From contig JAEEVA010000023.1 of the NCBI GenBank assembly GCA_016286995.1, positions 1 through 45,079 on the forward strand: a stretch of DNA of 45,079 nucleotides, written 5' to 3'. The notes beneath the pieces were generated by a model. It ran no database searches. It had not been told where the DNA came from and saw nothing but the letters and a program-made list of their open reading frames with translations. Both the position numbers and the translations under genes were made by a program. The DNA comes from Prevotella sp. Lineage in GTDB: Bacteria; Bacteroidota; Bacteroidia; Bacteroidales; Bacteroidaceae. How positions within the stretch are numbered: position 1 is the stretch's first letter; each line of letters opens with the position of its first letter. This document shows positions 31,762-40,987 of the stretch, piece after piece.

Positions 31762-33841
31762 TGCGCAATACACGGAATTCCGTGCGGCGGTTCAGCTGGT
31801 TGCACTGCTCCTGCTGTTCCTCATCTTCAAGCGTCTTGATGAATTCTTCCGTCAAGACGTCTTTTTCTTTCAGGAAGGGATACTTCTCGGCCACCTTGCG
31901 CCGTATTTCCTTGGGTCTCTCCTTGCCGTAGCCCACAGGCGTCAGACGGTCGCTCGCAATGCCGTGCTCTATCAGATAGTTCACAACACTCTCTGCACGA
32001 CGCTGCGAGAGACGCTTGTTATATTCTTCCGATCCGCGGTAGTCGGTATGTGCCGACAGTTCGATGGTGACGTTGGGATTCTCGTTCAGCAGTGCTACCA
32101 GCTGGTCGAGGGCTTCGGCAGACTCAGGACGCAGCGTGGCTTTGTCGAAGTCGTAGAAGATGTTATCGATGAGTACGGGTGCAGTAATCGAGGCCAGTGG
32201 GAATTGCAGCGTGTATTCCTCTGACTTCGTTACGGGTTCTACGCGCAACTGTTCCTGATGGTTCAGAAAACCCTTGCAAGTGCCGAGGAACACGTAGTCC
32301 ACGCCAGCCTTGATTTCCTGGGTAAACGAGCCGTCGCCCTTCACGCTCAACTTCAGGTTGGTGCCGTCGTTGCCCACCATGTACACCTGTCCCTGGGGCA
32401 GCTCGTAGCCGTCCTGCTCGTACACCCAGCCCGTGACGGTCTGGATGATTTCGGGATTATAGAACGAATAGATGTGGTCCCAGCCCTTGCCGTCGCCTCG
32501 GTTACTTGAGAAATACCCCTGATTCTTCAGTCCCTCGAAGGTCATGCCGAAGTCGTCGCCCTGCGAGTTTAGCGGATAACCTGGATGCTCGATTTTATAA
32601 TTGATAATTGAGGATTGAGAATTCTGATCACCTTGACCCGTTGCATTTAATGAATCAGGCATATCAGAATTATCAATTCTCAATTCTAAACTCTCAATTG
32701 GCTTTGCGATATAGATGTCCAGTCCGCCCATGCCCTCATGGCCGTTGCTCGAGAAGTACAGGTCGCCATTGGGACGGAAGGTGGGAAACATCTCGTCGCC
32801 AGGCGTATTGATGGGTGCTCCAAGATTCTCCACGCCACCAACGCCACTGGTGGTCAGACGAACGCGCCAGATGTCGTAGCCGCCCAAGCCGCCAGGCATG
32901 TTGCTGGTAAAGTAGAGCCACTGTCCGTCAGGACTGATGGCTGGGTGGGCGTATGCCGACAGCGTGTCGCGCGTCAGCTTCAGTTCCGTAGTCTTGCTCC
33001 ACGAGGCATCGCTGCGGTTCGATGTCATGATGGTGGCATAGCGTGGATAGTCGGGGTCGGTCTTACATTGTGTCAGGTACATCGTACGGCCGTCGGGTGT
33101 GAACGAACAGACACCCTCGTCGAAGTCGCTGTTCAGCTCCGAGTCTATTACCTCAGGGCGTTGCCATTTGCCTTTGTCGTCCTTCTGTGCCACAAAGATG
33201 TCGCCGTTCTTCGTACCCGTGATACCGCTCAGCTCATCGCCCTTAGCCTGGTTGCGCGTCGAGGTGAAGAACAGCTGGTTGTTTTCCTCACCAGCCAGCA
33301 TGGGTGAGTAGTCCGCACGTCGTGAGTTAAAGAAATTCTCGCGCTTCACGGTATAGTCCGATCCCTGCTTCTTCCATTCTGGAGCCTGCTGGGCCGACCT
33401 CAAGCCAGTTTTGGCTAATTGAGAATTAATCATTGAGAATTGAGAATTATCGTTGGGCAATGAGTCTAAGAACGTCTGGAACTCCTTGGCTGCCTCCTTA
33501 TAGCTGCCGTTCTTCATCAGCTGCTGCGCCAGATGCAGGTGCGTCAGCGAGTCTGCCTGCTTGTAGCGGATGACATTGTTGTATGCCGCAATGGCCTTCT
33601 GCGTATAGTTGATGCGCCGGTAGCACTCAGCCATCTTCAGCGCACGCTGTCCGCGTAGCGCCCGTTCTTTGGCAGGCGTCTGCGAGTATGCCTTCTTATA
33701 TTGTGTGGCAGCGTCGAAGTATTCGCCCAAGTCATAGAACCGGTCACCCTTCTTCATAGCCTGTTCCGCACCGCACCCCGTCAGGAGTACGGCCACCACC
33801 ATCAATATGATCAGGTATAAGTTCTCTCTCACTCTTATCAA
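31733..33841 (-). CDS. PorE-like OmpA-family lipoprotein (TPR, beta-propeller, CRD, OmpA)
   Basis: A 702-residue predicted lipoprotein, lipobox LLTGC with Cys23. Domain order: TPR repeats about 25-130 (GDRFYDLGEYFDAATQYKKA), a PD40 beta-propeller about 165-455 (SPDGQWLYFTSNMPGGLGGY, FSSNGHEGMGGLDIYIAKP), a carboxypeptidase-regulatory-like domain about 470-550, and a C-terminal OmpA domain with DNIFYDFDKATLRPESAEAL and SAHTDYRGSEEYNKRLSQRR, which carries the Asp and Arg that hold peptidoglycan. This architecture is that of PorE, which anchors type IX secretion components to the cell wall. Two interruptions, residues 131-143 (NDNSQFSMINSQL) and 381-415 (DQNSQSSIINYKIE), are encoded by AATTGAGAATT repeats. 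No other T9SS gene is nearby. Confidence 0.85.
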   Translation of the reverse strand: MIRVRENLYLIILMVVAVLLTGCGAEQAMKKGDRFYDLGEYFDAATQYKKAYSQTPAKERALRGQRALKMAECYRRINYTQKAIAAYNNVIRYKQADSLTHLHLAQQLMKNGSYKEAAKEFQTFLDSLPNDNSQFSMINSQLAKTGLRSAQQAPEWKKQGSDYTVKRENFFNSRRADYSPMLAGEENNQLFFTSTRNQAKGDELSGITGTKNGDIFVAQKDDKGKWQRPEVIDSELNSDFDEGVCSFTPDGRTMYLTQCKTDPDYPRYATIMTSNRSDASWSKTTELKLTRDTLSAYAHPAISPDGQWLYFTSNMPGGLGGYDIWRVRLTTSGVGGVENLGAPINTPGDEMFPTFRPNGDLYFSSNGHEGMGGLDIYIAKPIESLELRIDNSDMPDSLNATGQGDQNSQSSIINYKIEHPGYPLNSQGDDFGMTFEGLKNQGYFSSNRGDGKGWDHIYSFYNPEIIQTVTGWVYEQDGYELPQGQVYMVGNDGTNLKLSVKGDGSFTQEIKAGVDYVFLGTCKGFLNHQEQLRVEPVTKSEEYTLQFPLASITAPVLIDNIFYDFDKATLRPESAEALDQLVALLNENPNVTIELSAHTDYRGSEEYNKRLSQRRAESVVNYLIEHGIASDRLTPVGYGKERPKEIRRKVAEKYPFLKEKDVLTEEFIKTLEDEEQQEQCNQLNRRTEFRVLRTTYGLFPKK
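32598..32700 (-). repeat. AATTGAGAATT words inside the PorE-like gene, second site
   Basis: Two clusters of AATTGATAATTGAGGATTG-type words flank about 50 bases of other sequence, translated in frame between beta-propeller and CRD. Confidence 0.8.
33415..33450 (-). repeat. AATTGAGAATT words inside the PorE-like gene, first site
   Basis: AATTGAGAATTAATCATTG then AGAATTGAGAATTATC, translated in frame as NSQFSMINSQL between the TPR and propeller domains. Confidence 0.85.
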
Positions 33842-33874
33842 TTGTCAATTATCAATTGTCAATTCTCAATTATA
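33838..33874. repeat. CAATTGTCAATTATCAATTG repeat upstream of the PorE-like gene
   Basis: Five short copies of the AATTGTC/AATTATC word immediately upstream of the start at 33841, between divergent genes. Confidence 0.8.
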
Positions 33875-33908
33875 ATAACGCTCTACATCCTATTTTATTG
33901 CAAATTCC

Positions 33909-33941
33909 TTTGGTTTTTCATTTGGTTTGCACTACCTTTGC
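33909..33941 (+). promoter_or_regulatory. Promoter of the AlbA_2-domain gene
   Basis: TTTG at 33909-33912, exactly 20 bases, TACCTTTGC at 33933-33941. Only 7 bases separate it from the ATG at 33949, so the transcript is probably leaderless or nearly so. Confidence 0.8.
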
Positions 33942-33948
33942 AGCCACT

Positions 33949-34608
33949 ATGGACGACAGACGCTATCTTCTCAGACTGATTAGCGAGGGTGAACACCAGC
34001 AGCAGGACTTCAAATACCGTGTGGTGGATGCCTGCAAGCTGGCCAAGTCGGTGTCGGCTTTTGCCAATACGGACGGTGGCCGCCTGCTCATTGGTGTCCG
34101 CGACGACGGCCATCTCTCTGGCGTCCGCAGCGAGGAGGAGATTTTCATGATGCACCAGGCGGCCTACAAATTCTGTAAGCCCGAGGCCAGCATCAAGTTC
34201 GATACGTTTCATGCTGCCCCATCCGATAAGGCCAGTGGAGTGGGAGGGCTACGGACCATTGTCATTGCCACTGTGCCGCCATCAGTCAGACGCCCCGTCT
34301 GTGCGCTGGATGAAACAGGACGGAAGCGCGCCTACATCCGCATCAACGACGAGAATATTGTGGCCTCGCCCGTTCATCTTGCCCTTTGGCGTGAATCACA
34401 GAAGCCTCAAGGTACCGTCATTACCTACGATGATGACATCCGTTTGCTGCTTGACGTTATGCAGGAAGACCATCTCACTCTGAACCGTATTGTCAGTCTG
34501 TCCAAACTCCCTCGCCACAAGGTTATCACCCTTCTGGCCCGCCTTATCCGCTTCGGCACCGTCCGTTGGGAATACAGCGCCCCCCAGTTCCTGTTCAGTA
34601 TTGTATAG
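33949..34608 (+). CDS. AlbA_2 (Schlafen-like) domain putative DNA/ATP-binding protein
   Basis: A 219-residue soluble protein. Residues 5-140 are an AlbA_2/Schlafen-type domain: the QQDFKYRVVDACKLAKSVSA helix (equivalent to ExxxEFK), AFANTDGGRLLIGVRDDGHL and the later PVCALDETGRKRAYIRINDE. The C-terminal 70 residues look like a winged-helix (LNRIVSLSKLPRHKVITLLA). Such proteins are often called ATP-binding or transcriptional regulators, but the function here is unknown. The start at 33949 agrees with the promoter position; an earlier in-frame ATG at 33856 lies upstream of the promoter. Confidence 0.82.
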   Translation: MDDRRYLLRLISEGEHQQQDFKYRVVDACKLAKSVSAFANTDGGRLLIGVRDDGHLSGVRSEEEIFMMHQAAYKFCKPEASIKFDTFHAAPSDKASGVGGLRTIVIATVPPSVRRPVCALDETGRKRAYIRINDENIVASPVHLALWRESQKPQGTVITYDDDIRLLLDVMQEDHLTLNRIVSLSKLPRHKVITLLARLIRFGTVRWEYSAPQFLFSIV

Positions 34609-34670
34609 TAAATACTTGAATATGTGAGTGACTTCACCCTCTTTTTTAATGCCGTGCAAAAGTTTTGTGA

Positions 34671-34714
34671 GCACGTCACTCTTAATGTCTTTGCACGTCA
34701 CTCTTAATGTCTTT
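34671..34714. repeat. 22-bp direct repeat, two copies
   Basis: Two identical adjacent copies (34671-34692 and 34693-34714) containing GCACGTCACTCTTAATGTC. Confidence 0.9.
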
Positions 34715-34728
34715 GCGTGCTCCTCTCT

Positions 34729-34812
34729 TTAAAATCTCGTCGTGACGCGTTAAAATCCCGACATGACGCATTAAAATCCCGACGTGACGCATTAAAATCC
34801 CGTCGTGATTAG
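34729..34812. repeat. 21-bp tandem repeat, four copies
   Basis: Units at 34729, 34750, 34771 and 34792 with consensus TTAAAATCCCGACGTGACG plus two bases; the last copy decays at its end. No spacers separate the copies. Confidence 0.92.
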
Positions 34813-34848
34813 GCAGAATAAAAAGGTATTAATTGATAGTTAAGTAGA

Positions 34849-34904
34849 AAGCAAGCATGCCACACTCTCGAAGTGCGGCATGCTTGCTTAATTTTATTTT
34901 ATTA
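34849..34904 (+). terminator. Terminator of the AlbA_2 gene
   Basis: An 18-bp stem (34849-34866 with 34872-34889, one mismatch) with a 5-base loop, followed on the plus strand by AATTTTATTTTATT. Confidence 0.7.
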
Positions 34905-34913
34905 TGACTCTTG

Positions 34914-34963
34914 AAAAGAATTCTGTCCTTGAACTTCACAGTCCGTTAGAGGACGATTCTTTT
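34914..34963 (-). terminator. Terminator of the fimbrillin-like gene
   Basis: AAAAGAAT at the left pairs with ATTCTTTT at the right (34956-34963), continued inward by GTCC/GGAC. It lies about 12 bases after the stop codon of the minus-strand gene and gives TTCTTTT at the transcript end. Confidence 0.6.
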
Positions 34964-34974
34964 TAGATTAATCT

Positions 34975-36351
34975 TTAGGGTGCAGCCTGTGTAAGATTAA
35001 TAGTGGTAGCACCGCTTGCACCGGTTACAACTATATCAACTGACCTTGCACTGCCTGTATTTGCACCTACTGATAAGTTGAAAGAGAACGTTCCCTGAGT
35101 TCCTACAGTTCCTGAAGTAGGAGTTACTGTACCTACTGTTGTCGATACACTTGAAATAGCCTCTCCACTTGTCAAGCCAGTTATTGTAATAGTATATTCT
35201 CCTGCTTCTGCTGCTATATTGGCGGCATGTGTTCCACCTTTTGCAAATACCATATTACCAACAGTATAGCTTTGTGAATCCCAATCATCAACAGTGACGG
35301 TTACGAACTTAATTTCAGCACCATCAAGAACTGGGTCTAAGTTTTCATCAGTTCCATTTACATTAGTCGGGTTATAACCACCCCCTGCAAGGTCAACAGT
35401 ATAAATATACTTCTTGCCAGGATCCCATTCTGTAGCAGGTAATGGCCACAATGCCGTCTTGAATGTACTACCATCACCAATTATATAGGCACCACCAGTG
35501 GCATTTTGGATTTTAAGCTCTACATTAATATATGATCCATTAAATGCAGCACCGTTAGCACTTGAAGCATAGGTTATGGCATGAGTTAAGGTTTGTGGTA
35601 CCAAAATCATGTCAACACCGACTTGCGCAGGGGTGCTTGTAGAATATGCACTTCCATTAGAAACAGTTTGGGTGTAAGTTGTGTTACTGGCACCAGTCCA
35701 TCCCCAGTCAGTATACTTAAGGCGACTGTCTACTACACCAGTGTATACATACTGTCCTTTATCTTTTACATTACCAATGGTGACATTACCAACTGTAAAT
35801 GTCAGATTAGGATTGCTGTTTTTTAGCATAATAACAATCTTTGATTCTGCGTGATGAAAATTAAGCACAACACCAGCATTATCAGTTGATTTCTTTTTTT
35901 GATTTTCATTAGCGAATATCAAGTCTACTTGAGAAGCTGCTGTAGTTGAGGGTGTAATCTCAAAAGATTTATAGTCAGCATGTGCTGTAATTTGGTCATT
36001 ATGGCTATCTCCAACTGCTTTAGGGGCATAAGCAAAAAAATCCAGTTCTGAATTATCTCCAGGCCAATAATATGGATTTGCAGAGGTCCATGTCTTTATG
36101 CCAGAAGGAGTAGAGAAAACAGTATAAGCTACATCTGTAAAATACTCGGCATTATCACTATGCTTTCTTGCAGACACATAAAACCCCGTACCTTCCAAAG
36201 TAGAAGCGTTAATATCTGCCGCACGGGTAACATTTGTTGCCAACGGCCTAAACGCAATTGCATCGCTCTGAGTTACAGAGACGGTCTCATCGTTGCTACA
36301 AGCGGCAAGCGCCAATGCTGCCACTGCAAATAAAAAAACTTTCTTTTTCAT
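34975..36351 (-). CDS. Fimbrillin family (Mfa-like) lipoprotein
   Basis: A 458-residue predicted surface lipoprotein, signal MKKKVFLFAVAALALAAC with lipobox Cys18. Fimbrillin-type landmarks are AIAFRPLATNVTRA soon after the lipid site, NPYYWPGDNSELDFFAYAP near residue 92 and VVLNFHHAESKIVIML near 165. The C-terminal 90 residues form a separate beta-rich Ser/Thr/Gly domain (TITITGLTSGEAISSVSTTV onward), reminiscent of Ig-like modules. Probable role: stalk subunit of a surface fimbria or adhesin. No usher-like or second fimbrillin gene lies nearby. The DNA is more A+T-rich than its neighbours, suggesting variable or acquired status. Confidence 0.82.
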   Translation of the reverse strand: MKKKVFLFAVAALALAACSNDETVSVTQSDAIAFRPLATNVTRAADINASTLEGTGFYVSARKHSDNAEYFTDVAYTVFSTPSGIKTWTSANPYYWPGDNSELDFFAYAPKAVGDSHNDQITAHADYKSFEITPSTTAASQVDLIFANENQKKKSTDNAGVVLNFHHAESKIVIMLKNSNPNLTFTVGNVTIGNVKDKGQYVYTGVVDSRLKYTDWGWTGASNTTYTQTVSNGSAYSTSTPAQVGVDMILVPQTLTHAITYASSANGAAFNGSYINVELKIQNATGGAYIIGDGSTFKTALWPLPATEWDPGKKYIYTVDLAGGGYNPTNVNGTDENLDPVLDGAEIKFVTVTVDDWDSQSYTVGNMVFAKGGTHAANIAAEAGEYTITITGLTSGEAISSVSTTVGTVTPTSGTVGTQGTFSFNLSVGANTGSARSVDIVVTGASGATTINLTQAAP

Positions 36352-36395
36352 AACCTTTATTGTTTTTGTTAATAGCTTTTTATTATACTCGGGGA

Positions 36396-36427
36396 CAAAT
36401 TTAGTTATTATCTTTTAAATAACCAAA
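36396..36427 (-). promoter_or_regulatory. Promoter of the fimbrillin-like gene
   Basis: On the minus strand TTTG at 36424-36427, exactly 20 bases, TAAATTTG at 36396-36403, 44 bases before the start codon. Confidence 0.8.
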
Positions 36428-36487
36428 TATTTTCGGGAAAAAGTTTCAGATTATCAGTTAATTACGGTGTTTTTCAACAATCTGACG

Positions 36488-36516
36488 TAAAAAAAGGACG
36501 TACAAAGGCAGTACGT
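36488..36516 (-). terminator. Second terminator after rpoC
   Basis: Perfect 6-bp stem ACGTAC/GTACGT (36498-36503 with 36511-36516), loop of 7, followed on the minus strand by CC and seven or more T. Confidence 0.65.
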
Positions 36517-36560
36517 TAACTGTTTTTATGTAAATAAGACAGCCTCTTCTCCCACGAAAA

Positions 36561-36595
36561 GACAAAAAATATGGCCCAGGAAAAACCTGAGCCAT
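36561..36595 (-). terminator. First (main) terminator after rpoC
   Basis: 10-bp stem ATGGCTCAGG/CCTGGGCCAT (one G-U) with loop TTTTT, then ATTTTTTGTC. It lies 30 bases after the rpoC stop. Confidence 0.92.
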
Positions 36596-36625
36596 ATCGT
36601 TGCTTATAAATAGAAATCGACTTTT

Positions 36626-39600
36626 TTAGTCCATGACGCTGTCCTCAGCAAAGTCGAGCACGTTCTTGCGGTTGGCCTGCATGCGCTCGTACTCTTCCTT
36701 GGAGCCGACAATGATCTTCTCGAACTCGCGAAGGCCGGTACCGGCAGGAATGAGGTGACCGCTGATAACGTTCTCCTTCATGCCCTCGAGGTTATCGCTC
36801 TTACCACGGATGGCGGCTTCGTTGAGCACCTTGGTGGTCTCCTGGAACGATGCGGCAGACATGAACGACTTGGTCTGCAGGGCAGCACGGGTGATACCCT
36901 GAAGAATCTGGGTCGACGTGGCAGGAACGGCATCGCGCACCTGGACGAGCTTCATGTCGCGGCGCTTCAGCGAGGAGTTCTCGTCGCGCAGCTTGCGGGC
37001 GGTAACAATCTGACCGCGCTGCATGTTCTCGGAGTCACCAGCGTCGATGACCACCTTCTTACCCCAGATGCGGTCGTTCTCCTCAGCAAAGTCGAGCTTG
37101 TCGACAATCTCCTGCTCGAGGAACGAGGTGTCGCCAGGATCGTTGATCTGGACCTTGCGCATCATCTGACGGACGATAATCTCAAAGTGCTTGTCGTTGA
37201 TCTTCACACCCTGCAGACGATAGACGTCCTGTACCTCGTTGACGATGTACTCCTGAACGGCCGTGGGACCCTTAATGGCCAGGATGTCGGCAGGTGTGAT
37301 GACACCGTCAGAGAGCGGTGTACCGGCACGCACAGCGTCGTGCTCCTGTACCAGAATCTGCTTCGACAGGCTGACGAGGTACTTGCGCTGCTCGCCGGTC
37401 TTCGAGGTGACAACAATCTCGCGGTTACCACGCTTCACCTTACCCATGGTGACCTCACCGTCGATCTCAGAGACGATGGCGGGGTTCGACGGGTTACGAG
37501 CTTCGAAGAGCTCGGTGACACGGGGCAGACCACCGGTGATATCACCACCCTTGGCTGCAGCACGTGGAATCTTGACGAGGGTCTCACCGGTCTTGACGGT
37601 CTGACCGTCCTCGACGACAACGTGACCACCCACGGGGAAGTTATAGGTTCCGACAATCTCACCGTTGCCATTGATGATGTCGCAGGTCGGCACACGTGAC
37701 TTGTCCTTCGACTCGGTGACGATCTTCTCGGTCAAACCAGTCGTTTCGTCGGTCTCTGCACGGAAGGTGACACCTTCGACAACGTCGTGGAACTTCAGCG
37801 TACCGGCATACTCGGTAACGATGACGGCATTGAAGGGATCCCACTGAGCAATCTTATCGCCCTTCTTGACGGTGTCGCCATTCTTGAAGTAGAGCGACGA
37901 ACCGTAAGGAACGTTGACGGTAGAGAGCACAATCTTGGTGTTGACGTCGACGAAACGCAACTCACCCAGACGGCTGACAACCATCTCGCAGTCGCGGCCG
38001 TCCTCGTCGAACGGTACGGTACGCACCTCTTCGAGTTCAATCTTCGAGTCGTTCTTGGCCACGATGCTGGCATTGGCAGCTGCGTTGGCAGCCACACCAC
38101 CGGCGTGGAAGGTACGCAGCGTCAGCTGAGTACCGGGCTCACCGATAGCCTGTGCGGCAATGACACCGACGGCCTCACCCTTCTGTACCATGCGGCGGGT
38201 AGCAAGGTTACGTCCGTAGCACTTCATGCAGACGCCATGCTTCGACTCACAGGTGAGTACGGAACGAATTTCGACAGACTCGATGGGTGACTCTTCAATC
38301 TTCTGGGCGATGGGCTCGGTAATCTCTTCACCAGCAGCCACGATGAGCTCACCGGTAGAAGGATGGATAATGTCGTGAACACTGACACGACCCAGAATGC
38401 GCTCGTAGAGGGTAGAGATAACCTCGTCGCCATTCTTCAGGGCTGTGCAGACCAGTCCGCGCAGCGTGCCGCAGTCTTCCTCGTTGATAATCACGTCGTG
38501 AGAAACGTCAACGAGACGACGGGTCAGGTAACCGGCGTCAGCCGTCTTCATGGCGGTGTCGGCCAGACCCTTACGGGCACCGTGGGTAGAGATAAAGTAC
38601 TCAAGCACGGACATACCCTCCTTGAAGTTCGACAGAATGGGGTTCTCAATAATCTGGGCGCCCTCGGCACCGGCCTTCTGGGGCTTGGCCATCAGACCAC
38701 GCATACCAGAGAGCTGACGAATCTGGTCCTTACTACCACGGGCACCGGAGTCGAGCATCATGAACACGGCGTTGAAGCCCTGGTCGGCCTCGGTCATCTC
38801 CTTCATCAGCACGTTACCAAGGTCGTTGTTGATATGTGTCCACGTATCGATAACCTGGTTGTAACGCTCGTTGTCGGTGATGAAACCCATGTTGTAGTTC
38901 TCGGTAATCTGCTGCACCTCGGCATTACCCTTCTCCACCAGGTCTTTCTTCGACTCGGGGATGATGATGTCGTCGAGGTTGAACGACAGACCAGCCTCGT
39001 AGGCCATGCGGTAACCAAGGTTCTTGATACCATCGAGGAACTCGCAGGCCTCGGCGAAACCAACGTTCTTGATAACGTCGGCAATGATGTCGCGCAGAGA
39101 CTTCTTAGAGATAATCTTATTGACATAGCCTACCTCCTTCGGAATAATGCCATTGACGATGACACGACCGACAGAGGTTTCTACCATGTGCTTGTAGCGC
39201 TTGCCGTCCTTGATGTCGTCGACGATAACCTTCACCTGGGCGTGGAGGTCGCACTTGCCTTCGTTGTGGGCAATGATGGCTTCCTCGGGACCGTAGAAGG
39301 TGAGACCCTCGCCCTTGGCACCCGGACGGATCTTTGAGATATAGTACAGACCAAGCACCATATCCTGAGACGGCACGGTGATAGGAGCACCGTTGGCAGG
39401 GTTCAGGATGTTGTGGCTCTGGAGCATCAGAATCTGAGCCTCCAGGATGGCCTCGTTACTCAGGGGAAGATGCACAGCCATCTGGTCGCCGTCGAAGTCG
39501 GCATTGAATGCCGTACAAGCCAGCGGGTGAAGCTGGATGGCCTTACCCTCGATGAGCTTGGGCTGGAAGGCCTGGATACCCAGACGGTGCAGTGTCGGAG

Positions 39601-40948
39601 CACGGTTGAGGAGCACGGGGTGACCCTTCATGACGTTCTCCAGAATATCCCAGATGACGGGCTCACGGCGGTCGACAATCTTCTTGGCAGACTTGACGGT
39701 CTTGACGATGCCGCGCTCGATGAGCTTGCGGATAATAAACGGCTTGTAGAGTTCGGCAGCCATCAGCTTGGGCAGACCGCACTCACCCATCTTCAGCTCA
39801 GGACCGACGACGATAACCGAACGGGCTGAGTAGTCGACACGCTTACCTAGCAGGTTCTGACGGAAACGGCCCTGCTTACCCTTCAGTGAATCGCTGAGAG
39901 ACTTCAGCGGACGGTTGGAGTCGCTCTTCACGGCACTGGACTTACGGCTGTTGTCGAACAGCGAGTCGACAGCCTCCTGAAGCATACGCTTCTCGTTACG
40001 CAGAATGACCTCAGGAGCATGAATCTCAATCAGCCTCTTCAGACGGTTGTTACGGATGATGACACGACGGTAGAGGTCGTTCAAGTCTGATGTGGCGAAA
40101 CGGCCACCATCGAGCGGTACCAGCGGGCGCAACTCAGGGGGTGTGACGGGGATGATCTTCATCACCATCCACTCAGGACGGTTGATGCCCTTTTCAACGC
40201 TGGAACGGAAGGCCTCGACTACCTGCAGACGCTTCAGAGCCTCATTCTTACGCTGGACACTGGAGTCGCTGTTGGCACGGTCGCGCAGTTCATACGACAG
40301 ACTGTCGAGATCAAGCTTGACGAGCAGGTCGTAGATGGCCTCAGCACCCATCTTGGCGATGAACTTATTGGGATCGCTGTCGTCGAGCATGTAGTTATCC
40401 TGCGGAACCTGGTTGTCCATGATCTCGTTGTACTCCTCTTCAGAGAGCAGGTCGTACACCTGTGAACCCAGCGCAGGATTGCCCTCGCCGTCTTTCTTGC
40501 CAGCCAATGTACCCGGCTGGATGACGACATAACGCTCGTAATAGATGACGGCGTCGAGCTTCTTGGTTGGCAGTCCCAGCAGATAACCAATCTTGTTGGG
40601 CAACGAACGGAAATACCAGATATGAGCCACGGGAGTGACGAGCTCGATGTGTCCCGTACGCTCACGACGTACCTTCTTCTCGGTTACCTCGACACCGCAA
40701 CGGTCGCAGACGATACCCTTATAACGGATACGCTTGTACTTGCCGCAAGCACACTCATAGTCCTTGGTGGGACCGAAGATGCGCTCACAGAACAGACCGT
40801 CGCGCTCAGGCTTGTAGGTACGGTAGTTGATGGTCTCAGGCTTGGTAACCTCACCGCATGAGTTCTCCAGAATTTCCTCAGGAGAAGCCAGTCCGATGGT
40901 AATCTTGGTGAAATTACTCTTGATCTTTGTATCTTTCTTGAAAGCCAT
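36626..40948 (-). CDS. rpoC: DNA-directed RNA polymerase subunit beta'
   Basis: Largest RNA polymerase subunit, holding the catalytic Mg2+. Product about 1440 residues, usual for Bacteroidales. Seen in order: [20 protein letters not shown] at the N-terminus, the first zinc site [20 protein letters not shown], the clamp and rudder region, the active-site [13 protein letters not shown] near residue 480, the bridge/trigger region ([20 protein letters not shown]), and the second zinc-binding cysteines in [19 protein letters not shown] at 40948 ([13 protein letters not shown]) was chosen over an upstream TTG that lies in the repeat. RpoB precedes it by 37 bases filled with AATTTTC words. Confidence 0.98.
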   Translation of the reverse strand: MAFKKDTKIKSNFTKITIGLASPEEILENSCGEVTKPETINYRTYKPERDGLFCERIFGPTKDYECACGKYKRIRYKGIVCDRCGVEVTEKKVRRERTGHIELVTPVAHIWYFRSLPNKIGYLLGLPTKKLDAVIYYERYVVIQPGTLAGKKDGEGNPALGSQVYDLLSEEEYNEIMDNQVPQDNYMLDDSDPNKFIAKMGAEAIYDLLVKLDLDSLSYELRDRANSDSSVQRKNEALKRLQVVEAFRSSVEKGINRPEWMVMKIIPVTPPELRPLVPLDGGRFATSDLNDLYRRVIIRNNRLKRLIEIHAPEVILRNEKRMLQEAVDSLFDNSRKSSAVKSDSNRPLKSLSDSLKGKQGRFRQNLLGKRVDYSARSVIVVGPELKMGECGLPKLMAAELYKPFIIRKLIERGIVKTVKSAKKIVDRREPVIWDILENVMKGHPVLLNRAPTLHRLGIQAFQPKLIEGKAIQLHPLACTAFNADFDGDQMAVHLPLSNEAILEAQILMLQSHNILNPANGAPITVPSQDMVLGLYYISKIRPGAKGEGLTFYGPEEAIIAHNEGKCDLHAQVKVIVDDIKDGKRYKHMVETSVGRVIVNGIIPKEVGYVNKIISKKSLRDIIADVIKNVGFAEACEFLDGIKNLGYRMAYEAGLSFNLDDIIIPESKKDLVEKGNAEVQQITENYNMGFITDNERYNQVIDTWTHINNDLGNVLMKEMTEADQGFNAVFMMLDSGARGSKDQIRQLSGMRGLMAKPQKAGAEGAQIIENPILSNFKEGMSVLEYFISTHGARKGLADTAMKTADAGYLTRRLVDVSHDVIINEEDCGTLRGLVCTALKNGDEVISTLYERILGRVSVHDIIHPSTGELIVAAGEEITEPIAQKIEESPIESVEIRSVLTCESKHGVCMKCYGRNLATRRMVQKGEAVGVIAAQAIGEPGTQLTLRTFHAGGVAANAAANASIVAKNDSKIELEEVRTVPFDEDGRDCEMVVSRLGELRFVDVNTKIVLSTVNVPYGSSLYFKNGDTVKKGDKIAQWDPFNAVIVTEYAGTLKFHDVVEGVTFRAETDETTGLTEKIVTESKDKSRVPTCDIINGNGEIVGTYNFPVGGHVVVEDGQTVKTGETLVKIPRAAAKGGDITGGLPRVTELFEARNPSNPAIVSEIDGEVTMGKVKRGNREIVVTSKTGEQRKYLVSLSKQILVQEHDAVRAGTPLSDGVITPADILAIKGPTAVQEYIVNEVQDVYRLQGVKINDKHFEIIVRQMMRKVQINDPGDTSFLEQEIVDKLDFAEENDRIWGKKVVIDAGDSENMQRGQIVTARKLRDENSSLKRRDMKLVQVRDAVPATSTQILQGITRAALQTKSFMSAASFQETTKVLNEAAIRGKSDNLEGMKENVISGHLIPAGTGLREFEKIIVGSKEEYERMQANRKNVLDFAEDSVMD

Positions 40949-40951
40949 ATT

Positions 40952-40987
40952 TCTCAATTTTCAATTTTCAATTATCAATTATCGATT
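40952..40987. repeat. AATTTTCAATTATC tandem repeat between rpoB and rpoC
   Basis: Five copies of a 7-base word (CAATTTT/CAATTAT) fill the rpoB-rpoC gap up to the rpoB stop codon. Confidence 0.85.

Larger units (their letters stand above)
34609..34974. other. 366-base gap between convergent AlbA_2 and fimbrillin genes
   Basis: No gene is seen. It holds a 22-bp direct repeat pair, four 21-bp tandem repeats and two hairpin terminators, each listed separately. Confidence 0.8.

Noticed and set aside
33856..33948. Upstream in-frame ATG of the AlbA_2 gene (31 extra residues)
   Set aside because: It lies upstream of the consensus promoter and the added residues are hydrophobic and unlike the family N-terminus.
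34671..34812. Possible CRISPR array or attachment site
   Set aside because: Direct 21- and 22-base units without spacers, no tRNA, integrase or cas gene in the window.
36755..37699. 314-codon plus-strand frame opposite rpoC
   Set aside because: Antisense shadow of a strongly codon-biased gene; product rich in Leu, Asp and Gly without recognisable domains.
38363..39337. 324-codon plus-strand frame opposite rpoC
   Set aside because: Same reason as above; rpoC motifs run through the entire opposite strand.
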